A stretch of 50,976 bases of DNA from Pseudomonadota bacterium (GTDB lineage: Bacteria; Pseudomonadota; Alphaproteobacteria; Acetobacterales; Acetobacteraceae). The translations under genes and the position numbers were made by a program. Below are positions 32,117 through 41,810 of this stretch, in pieces. The first letter of the stretch is position 1. Each line of letters opens with the position of its first letter. The DNA lies in assembly GCA_021808315.1 (NCBI GenBank), contig JAKBBY010000004.1, positions 1-50,976 of the forward strand, given 5' to 3'. Under the pieces are notes generated by a model that was not told the origin of the DNA, made no database searches, and saw only the letters and a program-made list of their open reading frames with translations.

Positions 32117-33202
32117 TTATCCCAATAGTCGCCCGATGACGCGGGCGGTGTAATCAACGACGGGGATGATCCGGCCATAATTGATCCGCGTCGGCCCGAT
32201 CACCCCGATGGCCCCGACGATCCGGTCATCGCGATTGCGGGCAGGGGCCACGATCATCGACACGCCGGCGGTGCCGAACACGCTGCTTTCTGCGCCGATG
32301 AAAATCCGCACCCCATCGGACCCTTCAGCCAGCTCAAGCAATTTCAGCATGGTTTCCTGATGTTCGAGCTGATCGAACAAGGTTTGGATCGACCCCAACT
32401 TCTCCACCTGATCGATATCCGCAAGCAGGCGCGCCTGCCCGCGCACGATTAGCGATCCGCCACGGCCCTCGGCGGACCAGGTGGCTAGGCCGGCCTCCAC
32501 CACGCTGCTCGCCAGCGCATCAAGCGCAGTGCGGCTCGCCGCCCGGTCTTCGGCCACGCGGGCGCGCAATTCCGGCAAGGTTCGACCCGAGAGTTGGGCA
32601 TTCAAGTAATTGCCAGCTTCTTGCAAGGCTGATGGCGGCAGGCCAGGGGGGATTTCGATCACTCGGTTTTCCACTTGCCCATCAGCGGTGACCAGAACCA
32701 CCAGTGCCCGGCCCGGCCCGAGCGGGACAAATTCGATATGCTTGATCGGTCCTTCGGATTTCGGCGCGAGCACCAGCCCGGCTGCGGAGGACAGCCCGGC
32801 GAGCAAGGTCGAGGCTTCGGTGAGCACATCCTGCATTGAGCGGTTGGATTGGCTGAGCGCATGCTCGATCACGTCGCGCTCATCATCGGATAATTCGCCG
32901 AAATGCAGGAGCCCATCGACAAATAATCGCAACCCGCGATCAGTGGGCAGGCGGCCCGCCGAGACATGCGGCGAGAAGAGCAGCCCGGCATCGGTCAAAT
33001 CCGCCATGACGTTGCGAATCGTCGCCGCCGATAGGTTCAGCGGCAAGCGGCGTGACAAAGTGCGGCTGCCGACCGGCTCGCCGGTTTCAACATATTGTTC
33101 GACAATTTCCCGCAAAATTGCGGCGGAGCGGGCATCCAGCCCGGGTGGAATCCGCCCGGGCGCGCCATAGGAAGGGCGCTTGGGTGATTGGCTCTGGTCC
33201 AT
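32117..33202 (-). CDS. hrcA: Heat-inducible transcription repressor HrcA
   Basis: A 361-residue repressor that in other bacteria binds CIRCE elements in front of groESL and dnaK. The ATG at 33202 gives MDQSQSP and the right length; the longer open frame upstream runs through the divergent rph gene. The winged-helix part is at about 20-100 ([24 protein letters not shown], then [19 protein letters not shown], then [20 protein letters not shown]). The C-terminal part has the family ending [24 protein letters not shown]. No grpE, dnaK or groEL lies nearby, and no CIRCE element was seen in its own upstream region. Confidence 0.95.
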   Translation of the reverse strand: MDQSQSPKRPSYGAPGRIPPGLDARSAAILREIVEQYVETGEPVGSRTLSRRLPLNLSAATIRNVMADLTDAGLLFSPHVSAGRLPTDRGLRLFVDGLLHFGELSDDERDVIEHALSQSNRSMQDVLTEASTLLAGLSSAAGLVLAPKSEGPIKHIEFVPLGPGRALVVLVTADGQVENRVIEIPPGLPPSALQEAGNYLNAQLSGRTLPELRARVAEDRAASRTALDALASSVVEAGLATWSAEGRGGSLIVRGQARLLADIDQVEKLGSIQTLFDQLEHQETMLKLLELAEGSDGVRIFIGAESSVFGTAGVSMIVAPARNRDDRIVGAIGVIGPTRINYGRIIPVVDYTARVIGRLLG

Positions 33203-33268
33203 GAGCCTAGAGTCGGCTATCGCAGCGCGGAAATCAAGCATCAAGACCCCCAACCGCAGGAGCCAATC

Positions 33269-33997
33269 ATGACCCTCTTCACGCGCCCGTCCGGCCGCGC
33301 CCATAATGCCCTGCGTCGGGTTGAAATCATCACGGGTTTTTCGCACCATGCCGAAGGTTCGGCCCTGATCCGCATGGGCGGCACCGAAGTGCTGTGCGCG
33401 GCCAGCGTGGAGGGCAAGGTGCCAGGTTTTATGCGCAATTCGGGGCAAGGCTGGGTGACGGCTGAATATGGCATGCTGCCCCGCGCCACCCATACGCGCG
33501 GCGATCGGGAAGCCGCGCGTGGCAAGCAATCGGGCCGCACCCAGGAAATCCAGCGCTTGATTGGCCGCTCCTTGCGGGCCGTGGTGGACCGGGCGGTATT
33601 GGGCGAAATGACCATCACCCTCGATTGCGATGTGCTGAATGCCGATGGGGGTACCCGTTGTGCGGCAATCACCGGCGCCTATGTGGCGCTGGCGCTCGCG
33701 ATCCGCCATTTACAGAGCAAGAATGTGCTGAAAGCCAACCCGCTGATCGGCCAGGTTGCCGCGGTTTCTTGCGGGATCATTGAGGCAACGGGCGTGCTTG
33801 ATCTTGATTACGCGGAAGATTCGAACGCTGAGGCCGATGCGAATTTTGTGCTCACCGCTGGCGGCGGCATTGTTGAAATCCAGGCAACAGCCGAGAAAGC
33901 GACGTTCAACGATGCGGCGTTCGCCCAATTATTGGGGTTGGCGCGAATCGGCACGGATGCGCTGTTTGCCGCCCAACGCGCTGCTCTTGAGGCGTAA
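33269..33997 (+). CDS. rph: Ribonuclease PH
   Basis: A 242-residue phosphorolytic exoribonuclease that trims tRNA 3' ends. CAGGAG precedes the ATG at 33269. Diagnostic blocks are [86 protein letters not shown], and the end [11 protein letters not shown]. It diverges from hrcA with a 66-base gap and is followed two bases later by rdgB, a common alphaproteobacterial order. Confidence 0.96.
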   Translation: MTLFTRPSGRAHNALRRVEIITGFSHHAEGSALIRMGGTEVLCAASVEGKVPGFMRNSGQGWVTAEYGMLPRATHTRGDREAARGKQSGRTQEIQRLIGRSLRAVVDRAVLGEMTITLDCDVLNADGGTRCAAITGAYVALALAIRHLQSKNVLKANPLIGQVAAVSCGIIEATGVLDLDYAEDSNAEADANFVLTAGGGIVEIQATAEKATFNDAAFAQLLGLARIGTDALFAAQRAALEA

Positions 33998-33999
33998 TC

Positions 34000-34614
34000 A
34001 TGCTGCGTCTCGTGCCGGGCAGCCCGTTGGTGATCGCCACCCATAACCAAGGTAAACGCCAGGAATTTGCAACGCTTCTGGCATCGGCGGGGATTATTTG
34101 CACTGATGCGGCGGCGCTCAATCTGGACGAACCGGCGGAAACCGGCGCGGATTTCGCAGAGAATGCGCAAATCAAGGCGTTGAGTGCGGCGCGCACGTCC
34201 GGCTTGGCCGCTTTGGCCGATGATTCTGGCTTGTCGCTTGCCGCTTTGGGTGGCGATCCAGGTTTGCGGTCTGCGCGCTTTGCCCAAGAGTGCGGCGGCT
34301 ACGCTGAGGCGATGACGCGGTTGATCGCGGCGAGCCGGGGCGATCCGCGCGCTTGGTTCACCTGCGCGCTGTGTTTGGCGATGCCGACCGGCGAAACCGC
34401 GACCTATCTTGGATTTTGCCATGGGCAAATCGCCGACCACCCCTGTGGCGCCAAGGGTTTTGGTTATGACCCGATTTTTGTGCCCTCCGGCCAAGCCGCC
34501 AGTTTTGCCGAATTATCCGCAGAGCAAAAGCACCAAATCAGTCACCGTGCGCGCGCGATCAGCCAATTTCTCGCGGTGCTGCCGGTGCTTACCCAGGAGG
34601 CGGTGCTGTGTTGA
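34000..34614 (+). CDS. rdgB: RdgB/HAM1 non-canonical purine NTP pyrophosphatase
   Basis: A 204-residue enzyme that removes dITP, XTP and similar nucleotides. Key blocks are VIATHNQGKRQEF (substrate loop), ETGADFAENAQIKALSAAR, ALADDSGLSLAALGGDPGLRSARFA (metal site), and the C-terminal GAKGFGYDPIFVPSGQAASFAELSAEQKHQISHRARA. It starts two bases after rph. The usual next gene, hemW, is absent; a convergent GST gene overlaps its last 26 bases. Confidence 0.94.
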   Translation: MLRLVPGSPLVIATHNQGKRQEFATLLASAGIICTDAAALNLDEPAETGADFAENAQIKALSAARTSGLAALADDSGLSLAALGGDPGLRSARFAQECGGYAEAMTRLIAASRGDPRAWFTCALCLAMPTGETATYLGFCHGQIADHPCGAKGFGYDPIFVPSGQAASFAELSAEQKHQISHRARAISQFLAVLPVLTQEAVLC

Positions 34615-35188
34615 TCATGGCCGGTAGTTCCGCGATCGGGGCGAACCAATCGGCCAGTTTCGGATGATCGGGCCGCCAATTCTCCGCGCCGAACCGGAAA
34701 TCCAAATAGCCCAGGGCGCACGCCACGCTTACGGCGCCAATATCGGCCAGCGACCCTAGGGATTCGCGCTCAAGCATCGCGAGTGCGCGGTCCACCGCCT
34801 GTTTCTGCCGCGCCATGAAGGCGTCGCGCGCAGCATCAAGTGGCTTGGCGCTTTCCATCCGCCGGGCCACCGCCGCATCCAAAATACCATCGCCGACCGC
34901 TTGTAACCGCAACGCCACCCAGCGCGCTGCGCCTGCTTGCGGAAACAGGGGCAACGCATCCCCCACCCGATCTAGATATTCGCAGATCACCGGGCTATCG
35001 AACACCGCAAATCCATCCTCGGTGAGTAAGCAGGGCACTTTTGAGAGTGGATTTTCGGCGATTAAGGCGGCAGGGCTTTCATGCGGATTGGTCGGGATTT
35101 TCTCGATCCGCTGGTCAATATCGCGCAGCATCGCGCAGACCATGACTTTGCGCACATAGGGGCTAGTTGCTGAATAAAATAATTTCAT
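34589..35188 (-). CDS. Glutathione S-transferase family protein
   Basis: A 199-residue protein with a thioredoxin-like N-terminal domain (MKLFYSATSPYVRKVMVCAML, then NPLSKVPCLLTEDG and FDSPVICEYLD, the glutathione-binding region) and an all-helical C-terminal domain (to SLADIGAVSVACALGYLDFRF). Ser/Tyr residues in SATSPYVRK may activate glutathione. AAGGA lies about eight bases before the start. Its substrate is unknown. Confidence 0.9.
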   Translation of the reverse strand: MKLFYSATSPYVRKVMVCAMLRDIDQRIEKIPTNPHESPAALIAENPLSKVPCLLTEDGFAVFDSPVICEYLDRVGDALPLFPQAGAARWVALRLQAVGDGILDAAVARRMESAKPLDAARDAFMARQKQAVDRALAMLERESLGSLADIGAVSVACALGYLDFRFGAENWRPDHPKLADWFAPIAELPAMINTAPPPG

Positions 35189-35247
35189 CGTGCCGGTCCT
35201 TATTGATCCTTGCTATTTTTGTTGGGGCAGGGCGGGTTCAAGCCCGT

Positions 35248-36129
35248 TCAGCCATCAATCTCGTGAAATAACGTGTAATCGATGGCAAATGTGCCATCAT
35301 CGGCCCGATCAAAAATATCGGCAAAGCGTTCGCCGAACCGAATATCGGCGGGTCCGTACACATGCCGTGCGGTAACATTGGTCAGGAGCGTGTCATCAAG
35401 CCCGGTGAGCATCGCCAGAAATACCATATTCTGGGCGAGCATTGCGGCGGTATCCAACCCGTAAAGCGGGCTCTCTGGACTCAGACGATGAATGACGGTC
35501 CAGGATAGTGCGAATGCGGGCGAATGGGCGCGTTCTAACGGGATATCGATCAGGCGGCGCATGGCGTTGGCGTCTTCATCGACCTCATCGCGGATCAATG
35601 TGAGGGTCATGCGGGCATCGGTGAGTTGGTTGCGTCGTTGATTGGCCACGCGAAACATCAGGGCGTTTTCGCCGCGCAAGCGATGCACCACCATAATGCG
35701 GGAGAACAGCACCCGCGCCTGGGGCCGCGAGAGCCGAGCGAATAATAGGCCGGTCGCCAAGGCGGTCGACAGCAGGCCGATGATGATTTCAACGCTCGCG
35801 ATTGAATTGGCCAGGATCGATTGTGGATAGAGCGCGCCATAGCCGGTGGTGGAAAATGTCTGCACCGAGAAAAACACATCATCGCCGAAATTGCCCGGCC
35901 TTGCGCCACCAATGCCGCCCGAGAGTGCATAAATGACGCCAAAAAGCAGGTTGATCACCACGATACTGCCAGCAAGCAGCGCTAACAGCGCTGGCAGCCG
36001 CATGGTCATCAACCCATGAAACACATCACCAAGGCCTGACCGCGCGAGGCCGCGCCGCTCGATCCGGCGCAGCACATCGGCAGAAAATGGCGCGGCTTGC
36101 TTAGGGGGGCGCCGCGCCATTTTACGCAT
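35248..36129 (-). CDS. KirBac-type inward-rectifier potassium channel
   Basis: A 293-residue bacterial inward rectifier. Membrane helix 1 is at about 46-69, the pore loop contains the filter TTGYG at 94-98 (STTGYGALYP), helix 2 at about 107-130 reads SVEIIIGLLSTALATGLLFAR, and then comes the long beta-rich cytoplasmic domain typical of Kir channels (RPQARVLFSRIMVVHRLRGENALMFRVANQR...). The start ATG abuts the ftsZ stop codon (TGA-ATG), with no separate ribosome site, so it is probably expressed by coupling to ftsZ. A second ATG nine bases later is possible. Confidence 0.92.
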   Translation of the reverse strand: MRKMARRPPKQAAPFSADVLRRIERRGLARSGLGDVFHGLMTMRLPALLALLAGSIVVINLLFGVIYALSGGIGGARPGNFGDDVFFSVQTFSTTGYGALYPQSILANSIASVEIIIGLLSTALATGLLFARLSRPQARVLFSRIMVVHRLRGENALMFRVANQRRNQLTDARMTLTLIRDEVDEDANAMRRLIDIPLERAHSPAFALSWTVIHRLSPESPLYGLDTAAMLAQNMVFLAMLTGLDDTLLTNVTARHVYGPADIRFGERFADIFDRADDGTFAIDYTLFHEIDG

Positions 36130-37758
36130 TCAGGATTGTTGACGGCGCAGGAACGCCGGAATCTCCAACGCCACATCGTCAGCATGGGCCTGCCGGACCA
36201 TGGGCCGCGGTGCCGCCGGCGCTTGAGCTTGCGGCGCATGGTAGGTCGGTTGCTGCATCATCGGTGCGGCATGCGGTGCTGCTGCCATTTGCGGGTGCGG
36301 GGCAGGGGCCATGTAGCCCCGTGACGGCTCCCCCCGTGACGGCTCTAAGCGAGGTGCTTCGGCGCGGGGCGCCTCTGGCTCTGCTGCGCGAAAGCCGCTG
36401 GTCATCCGTGAGAACAGGCTCGCACGCTTGGCCGGCTCCGGCGCGGGCGCACGCGGCGCCTCACGATAGGGAACCGCAGCCGCTGGCGCCCGCAACGCGG
36501 GGCCCATGCCATAGGGGCTCATCGGCGCGGGCTGACGCGTCTCTTCAATGGCGGCGGATTGATCAAGCACAATCGGTGCCGCTTCGCCGACCACGCTGAG
36601 GGACGGGCCTTGCGGTTGCATCGTTTGCTGCAAGCCCAGCGGCGCGATGCCGGGCTGGCCGCCACCCTGCGGCACCATGCCGATCGGCTGGCCATGGGCT
36701 TGAGGCATTGTTCCGGCGACGGCATCGACCATCATGTTGCCGCCACCCACCGCGACCAGCCGGGGCCGCTCGGCCTGGGCCGGGGTTGCTGTGTCAATGC
36801 CGGTTGCCACCACCGAAACCCGCACCCGACCGCCCAAGCTCTCATCAAGCGCCATGCCAAACATGATATTGGCGTCTTCGTCCGCCTCTTCACGAATCCG
36901 GTTCGCGGCTTGATCGACTTCAAACAACGTCAAATCGGAGCTGCCCGTAATGTTGATCAGCAGGCCGCGCGCACCTTTCATGTTGGTTTCTTCCAGCAGC
37001 GGATTCGAAATTGCGGCCTCCGCAGCGCGCATTGCCCGGTCTTCGCCTTCGGCTTCGCCGGTGCCCATCATCGCTTTGCCCATCTCAGACATCACCGAGC
37101 GGACGTCCGCATAATCAAGATTGATTTCGCCGGGCACCACCATCAAATCGGTAACGCCGCGAACGCCCATGTATAACACATGGTCAGCCATCGCGAAGGC
37201 CTCTTTCCAGCCGGTGCGTTCATTGGCGACCTTGAACAAATTCTGGTTCGGAATAACGATCAAGGTATCGACAAAATTTTGCAGCTCGGCAATGCCTTCT
37301 TCGGCGGCGCGCATCCGCCGCTTGCCTTCAAACGCGAAGGGTTTGGTCACCACACCGATGGTTAGAATGCCGCGCTCGCGTGCCATCCGCGCAATCACCG
37401 GCGCTGCGCCGGTGCCCGTGCCACCGCCCATACCAGCGGTGATGAAGGCCATGTGTGCGCCATCAAGCTGCCGGGCCAATTCATCTTCGGCTTCCTCGGC
37501 TGAAGCGCGGCCAACTTCGGGTTTGCCACCCGCGCCGTTGCCTTGAGTGATATGCGGCCCGAGCTGGATCCGCCGTTCAGCGCGGGACAGCAAAAGCTGT
37601 TGCGCGTCGGTGTTGGCGACAACAAACTCGACACCCGGCAAATTCAACGCGATCATGTTATTTACCGCATTGGTGCCACCACCACCGACGCCGAACACGG
37701 CAATCCGTGGCGTGAAGTCGGTATGATTGGTTTTTTGTACTGTTAGATTGAGGGTCAT
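36130..37758 (-). CDS. ftsZ: Cell division protein FtsZ
   Basis: Tubulin-like GTPase that forms the division ring. From the ATG at 37758 (AAGGAG upstream) it is 542 residues, much longer than E. coli FtsZ because of a Pro/Ala-rich linker. The GTPase core has [15 protein letters not shown] and the GGGTGTG loop at 111-117, with the synergy residues around NLDYADVR. The linker (about 330-520) carries many P/A/Q residues and a five-residue duplication (EPSRG twice). The extreme end [13 protein letters not shown] is the conserved peptide that binds FtsA. It is the last division gene of the cluster and is followed at once by a potassium channel gene rather than the usual lpxC. Confidence 0.97.
   Translation of the reverse strand: MTLNLTVQKTNHTDFTPRIAVFGVGGGGTNAVNNMIALNLPGVEFVVANTDAQQLLLSRAERRIQLGPHITQGNGAGGKPEVGRASAEEAEDELARQLDGAHMAFITAGMGGGTGTGAAPVIARMARERGILTIGVVTKPFAFEGKRRMRAAEEGIAELQNFVDTLIVIPNQNLFKVANERTGWKEAFAMADHVLYMGVRGVTDLMVVPGEINLDYADVRSVMSEMGKAMMGTGEAEGEDRAMRAAEAAISNPLLEETNMKGARGLLINITGSSDLTLFEVDQAANRIREEADEDANIMFGMALDESLGGRVRVSVVATGIDTATPAQAERPRLVAVGGGNMMVDAVAGTMPQAHGQPIGMVPQGGGQPGIAPLGLQQTMQPQGPSLSVVGEAAPIVLDQSAAIEETRQPAPMSPYGMGPALRAPAAAVPYREAPRAPAPEPAKRASLFSRMTSGFRAAEPEAPRAEAPRLEPSRGEPSRGYMAPAPHPQMAAAPHAAPMMQQPTYHAPQAQAPAAPRPMVRQAHADDVALEIPAFLRRQQS
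36317..36345 (-). repeat. 15-bp tandem repeat in the ftsZ linker
   Basis: A 14-base match, ccccgtgacggctc, starts at 36317 and again at 36332 on the plus strand, a 15-bp period that codes EPSRG twice in the FtsZ linker. It is in frame and tolerated by the disordered linker. Confidence 0.75.
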
Positions 37759-37821
37759 GGGAAACTCCTTAGAAAAGATTGAGGGATAGCAAAACAACAA
37801 ACCACAGAGCCGGAGCGCACA

Positions 37822-39123
37822 TCACAATCGCTCCTGCAAAAACGCCTTGATTTTGCCGATCGGACCACGCCGGGGTTCACGCGACAAATCAAGATCATGC
37901 AAGGTCTGACCATCACCTGTGGCAAACGCCAGCAAGCCGGTCAGGGTCGAAAAATTTGGGCCAGTCGCGCTGTCTGGCAGGCCAATCACGCCGAACGGCC
38001 GGCCAATGCGCACTTGCCGCTTCAGAATTTCTGCAGCCAGTTCACGGGCGCCGACGAGCTGCGCTGCACCGCCGGTCAACACCACGCGGTTGCCTGCGGC
38101 ACGACCAAGGCCTGAGGTATCAATTCGGTCGCGCACCAACTCAAAAATCTCTTCGAGCCGTGGGCGGATCACTGAAACCAAAGCACTGCGGGGCACTTTC
38201 GCAATCTGGTGTTCAGCCTCACCGACCATGGGTACCGGGAGCATTTCGCGCGCATCATCGGGGCTGGGCTGGCAGGTGCCGTAGAGCGTCTTCAGCCGCT
38301 CAGCGTGCGCAACATGCGTGGAGAGCAGCCGCGCCACATCATTGGTGACGTGCTGGCCGCCCACGGGTAATTGCGCGGTGTGCAAAACCTGACCTTCGGC
38401 GAACACTGCGAGCGTGGTGGTGCCGCCTCCCATATCGATCACAATCGAACCTAGGGTGCGTTCATCTTCAACGAGTGTCGCTAATCCCGACGCGAAAGGT
38501 GCTGATACCATCGCCATAATTTCAAGCTCGCAACGTGCCAAACAGGCCGCCACACTCTTGATCGCGGTGCGGGACGCATCCACCACATGCAACCGCGCCG
38601 TTAGTGTTTCGCAAAATAGCCCGCGCGGATCGGCAACACCATCGGTTTCATCGGTGGCGAATCCGAGCGGCAGGACATGGATGGTGCAGCGTCCCTCGGC
38701 ATTCGCTCGTGCGCGCGCCTCGCGCACGACCCGGCGGATGTCGTCTTCCATCACTGGCCGACCATCGATGGGCCATTGCACATTGAATAACCGGCTTTCC
38801 GGCTGGCCGCAGGACAAATTGACCACCACCGATTTCAGCCTGGTATCGGCCATATCCTCCGCCGCGCCGACGGCGGCACGAATCGCCCGCTCCGCCTCAT
38901 CCAAATCAACGATACCACCTGATTTAATCCCGCGGCTCTTTTGCCAGCCAAAACCCAAGGCTCTGAGCCGTCCATCGCTTTCTGCGCGACCGATCATGCA
39001 GGCAATTTTCGATGAGCCGATGTCAAGCACGCCGAATGGTCCCGTGCGAGTCGGGCGCGGCCGCATCTCGATATTGCGCGGCGGCGGCGGGTTGATGCCG
39101 GTGCGATTGGATAGGTCGTTCAT
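37822..39123 (-). CDS. ftsA: Cell division protein FtsA
   Basis: An actin-like ATPase that tethers FtsZ to the membrane, 433 residues from the ATG at 39123, which has GAAGGAGG seven bases upstream. Family blocks include FGVLDIGSSKIACMIGR (phosphate 1), IVIDMGGGTTTLAVF (phosphate 2) and VVLTGGAAQLVGARELA (adenosine). The C-terminal IGKIKAFLQERL is the amphipathic membrane-targeting helix. It starts 13 bases after ftsQ ends and precedes ftsZ by 63 bases. Confidence 0.96.
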   Translation of the reverse strand: MNDLSNRTGINPPPPRNIEMRPRPTRTGPFGVLDIGSSKIACMIGRAESDGRLRALGFGWQKSRGIKSGGIVDLDEAERAIRAAVGAAEDMADTRLKSVVVNLSCGQPESRLFNVQWPIDGRPVMEDDIRRVVREARARANAEGRCTIHVLPLGFATDETDGVADPRGLFCETLTARLHVVDASRTAIKSVAACLARCELEIMAMVSAPFASGLATLVEDERTLGSIVIDMGGGTTTLAVFAEGQVLHTAQLPVGGQHVTNDVARLLSTHVAHAERLKTLYGTCQPSPDDAREMLPVPMVGEAEHQIAKVPRSALVSVIRPRLEEIFELVRDRIDTSGLGRAAGNRVVLTGGAAQLVGARELAAEILKRQVRIGRPFGVIGLPDSATGPNFSTLTGLLAFATGDGQTLHDLDLSREPRRGPIGKIKAFLQERL

Positions 39124-39136
39124 GGACAGACCTCCT

Positions 39137-39997
39137 TCATGAATGCTTCGGCTTGATGGTGGCAGCGGCGGGTTCGACATAGGGCTTGACGATCAAACGG
39201 TCATGCAACCGCAAATCAATCGTCCGCACCGGCCGATTAAGGAGGGCAATTTTATCATTGGCCCGGTGCAAAAGTGCCAGGGCTGCGTTGACATGCCTCG
39301 ATGGTAGTTCAACCACGGCATGATCGCGCAAAATCAAGTTCCAGCGCAGATTATCGATCCATTCAGCGGCAATCACCGCCGCACCAATGGCTGCGTGGCG
39401 CTGCAGTAATGCTAACAACGCTCCAGCGTGCGCTGGCGCCTGCGCGCCAACAAACAACAATAAGCCCGGGTCACGCGCGTGCGCAGCCGTGCCGCCACGC
39501 GCCTCGATTACCGATCCATCGGTGCCAATCAGGGCAAATCCATGATCTGGTCGTTGCCAAATTCCAGCAGGAGCGCGCTCATCAATCCGAATACGCACCG
39601 TCGCCGGTAATAGGCGTTCGACAACGGCTTGACGCACCACGCCGAGTTGCTCCAACGTTCGCGCCGAACGGCGGGGTGCGACGTTAAAAATCGGCATGCC
39701 ATCGCGTAACCCTAACGCCGCCTCAATCGCCGGTTTCGGGGTGGTGATGGCGCCATCAATGACCACATGTTGGACACGGAATCCCATATCAGCCAAGGTG
39801 ACCACGGCCGCTTGGCGCATGGCATTATGCGACCCAGCTTCCATCATGCGCCAACCAATAGGCAAGGCTAACAATAACGAGCCGCCCAGCATGAGTAGCG
39901 CTAAGGGCTTGAGCACACGCCGTGCTCGCCGCATCAGCAATGTACGTTCGCTAGGTCGATCCTGGATTTTTCGGCTTTTTGGCTTCATTCGCGGCAT
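39137..39997 (-). CDS. ftsQ: Cell division protein FtsQ
   Basis: A bitopic divisome protein. The ATG at 39997, with GGAG eight bases upstream and lying inside the end of ddl, gives 286 residues; a later ATG at 39988 overlaps the ddl stop as ATGA. A basic cytoplasmic tail leads to a membrane helix at about 30-50 (LKPLALLMLGGSLLLALPIGW), then a POTRA domain (FRVQHVVIDGAITTPKPAIEAALGL, then GVVRQAVVERLLPATVRIRIDERAPAGIW), and the FtsQ C-terminal domain (TIDLRLHDRLIVKPY). Confidence 0.93.
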   Translation of the reverse strand: MPRMKPKSRKIQDRPSERTLLMRRARRVLKPLALLMLGGSLLLALPIGWRMMEAGSHNAMRQAAVVTLADMGFRVQHVVIDGAITTPKPAIEAALGLRDGMPIFNVAPRRSARTLEQLGVVRQAVVERLLPATVRIRIDERAPAGIWQRPDHGFALIGTDGSVIEARGGTAAHARDPGLLLFVGAQAPAHAGALLALLQRHAAIGAAVIAAEWIDNLRWNLILRDHAVVELPSRHVNAALALLHRANDKIALLNRPVRTIDLRLHDRLIVKPYVEPAAATIKPKHS

Positions 39998-40890
39998 GTT
40001 GCGCGCTCCACCATCCAAGCACAGAGAGTGGGGAAATCAATACCGCATAAGGAGGCTTGCTCAGGCAGGAGCGAGGTTTGGGTCATTCCTGGCTGCGTAT
40101 TGACCTCCAGCAAAACAAGACGTCCCTGTGCAACATCGTAACGAAAATCAGCGCGTGAGGCGCCCCGACATCCCAATGCACGATGCGCTGACAGGGCGAT
40201 ATGCTTTGCCTGTTCGGCCAATTCTGGATCGATTTGCGCAGGCACCTCGTGGCGCGAGCCACCCTCAGCATATTTTGCCTGATAGTCATAGAACCCGTCA
40301 GCGAAAATTTCGGTCACCGCCAGAGCGCGATCATCAAGCACGCTCACAGTGAGTTCCCGGCCGGCCACATAATCCTCGGCCATAACCAAGTTGCCATAGG
40401 CCCATTCGCGTGCGATCAAAGCGCGACGATTATCGAGCGCTTTGACAATATGCACACCGACCGATGAGCCCTCGTTAATCGGTTTGAGCACATAAGGGGG
40501 CGGCAATGGGTCGGCCTCGGCCAGCTCAGTAACCGGCACGATCCGATGGGGCGCAACCGGCAATCCAGCTGCCGCAAAAACCGCCTTCGCTGCGGCTTTA
40601 TCCATCGCCATTGCCGAGGCGCGCACCCCCGAATGCGTGTAGGGAATACCCATATAGTCCAGCACGCCCTGAATAGTGCCATCTTCACCAAAGCGGCCAT
40701 GAAGCGCGTTAAATACGGCATCTGGGGCTGGTGTTAGTGCTGCAATCAATGCAGCAAGGTCGGCGTTGACCTCGATCGGCGTTACTTGGTATCCTGCAGA
40801 ACGCAAGGCGGTAACCACTTGCGCACCTGTTGCTAAACTAACGTCGCGTTCGGCTGAAATGCCACCCATCAATACCGCGATCCGTTTCAT
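39985..40890 (-). CDS. ddl: D-alanine-D-alanine ligase
   Basis: ATP-grasp enzyme forming D-Ala-D-Ala, used by the MurF encoded upstream. The 301-residue length is normal. Blocks are IAVLMGGISAERDVSL, FNALHGRFGEDGTIQGVLDYMGIPYTHSG, YVLKPINEGSSVGVHIV (ATP lid), and the metal site LLEVNTQPGMTQTSLLPEQA. The ATG at 40890 overlaps the murB stop (ATGA). Confidence 0.95.
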   Translation of the reverse strand: MKRIAVLMGGISAERDVSLATGAQVVTALRSAGYQVTPIEVNADLAALIAALTPAPDAVFNALHGRFGEDGTIQGVLDYMGIPYTHSGVRASAMAMDKAAAKAVFAAAGLPVAPHRIVPVTELAEADPLPPPYVLKPINEGSSVGVHIVKALDNRRALIAREWAYGNLVMAEDYVAGRELTVSVLDDRALAVTEIFADGFYDYQAKYAEGGSRHEVPAQIDPELAEQAKHIALSAHRALGCRGASRADFRYDVAQGRLVLLEVNTQPGMTQTSLLPEQASLCGIDFPTLCAWMVERATCRE

Positions 40891-41810
40891 GCGGCACCGC
40901 CCGGCACACCAATGCGCTTGATTTCCCACATCAAGTCAACGCCGAAAGTCGCCTGAACACGCTGCCTTACCGCTTCGCCCAATGCTTCAAGGTCAGCGGC
41001 AGAGGCGTTTCCTCGGTTGATGAGGAAATTGCAATGCTTTTCAGAAACTTGTGCATCGCCGTGGACCATGCCCCGGCAACCGGCCTGATCGATCAATTGC
41101 CACGCCTTATGGTCGGGTGGGTTCCGAAAAGTCGATCCCCCAGTGCGTGCGCGCACTGGTTGGGTCGCTTCGCGTTGCGCCTTAATGGCATCCATCCGGG
41201 CGATAACTGATGTCCGATCTGAAGGAGGGGCGTGCAGCCGCGCCCGCACGACAATGCCACCGGGTGGCAAGCGCGCATGGCGATAATCAAGGCCTAATTC
41301 GCCTGCCGAATAGCGCGCCAAGGTTCCGTCGGGTCCAATAATCTCGGCCCAATCGAGCACAGAGCGGATATCGCTCCCGTAGGCGCCCGCATTCATCGCG
41401 ATGGCGCCACCCAACGATCCTGGAATACCCGATAAAAATTCCAATCCACCCAGCCCTGCCATCGCCGCGTGTTCAGCAATCGTACTGTCCAACGCAGCGG
41501 CACCGGCGATGATGCCGTCTGGCTCGATGCCGATGGTGCTAAAACCACGGCCCAGCTTGACCACCAAACCGGGTATGCCACCATCGCGAATGATGATATT
41601 CGATGCCGCGCCCAAAATAGTCACCGGCCATTCTGGCGAGGCTGCACTCAGGCAGGTTACCAAATCTTCGATATCGGCAGGCCGCACCAGCAATTCAGCC
41701 GGGCCACCCACGCGAAACCAGGTCGCGGCAGCAAGCGGCGCATCAGCAATTACCCGCCCGCGTAACGGCGGTAGCGCGGCATACCAAGGGGCGGCCATCG
41801 CGTGCATCAT
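40887..41810 (-). CDS. murB: UDP-N-acetylenolpyruvoylglucosamine reductase MurB
   Basis: A 307-residue FAD enzyme reducing UDP-GlcNAc-enolpyruvate to UDP-MurNAc. FAD-binding motifs are [15 protein letters not shown] and [17 protein letters not shown]. The catalytic Ser is in GGSTFRNP and the last conserved block is [23 protein letters not shown]. Its compact length places it with the type II enzymes. It overlaps murC and ddl by ATGA at each end. Confidence 0.95.
   Translation of the reverse strand: MMHAMAAPWYAALPPLRGRVIADAPLAAATWFRVGGPAELLVRPADIEDLVTCLSAASPEWPVTILGAASNIIIRDGGIPGLVVKLGRGFSTIGIEPDGIIAGAAALDSTIAEHAAMAGLGGLEFLSGIPGSLGGAIAMNAGAYGSDIRSVLDWAEIIGPDGTLARYSAGELGLDYRHARLPPGGIVVRARLHAPPSDRTSVIARMDAIKAQREATQPVRARTGGSTFRNPPDHKAWQLIDQAGCRGMVHGDAQVSEKHCNFLINRGNASAADLEALGEAVRQRVQATFGVDLMWEIKRIGVPGGAA

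Noticed and set aside
33203-33709. Upstream extension of hrcA by about 170 codons
   Set aside because: The extra part runs antisense through rph, which is unmistakable; HrcA normally begins near the ATG at 33202.
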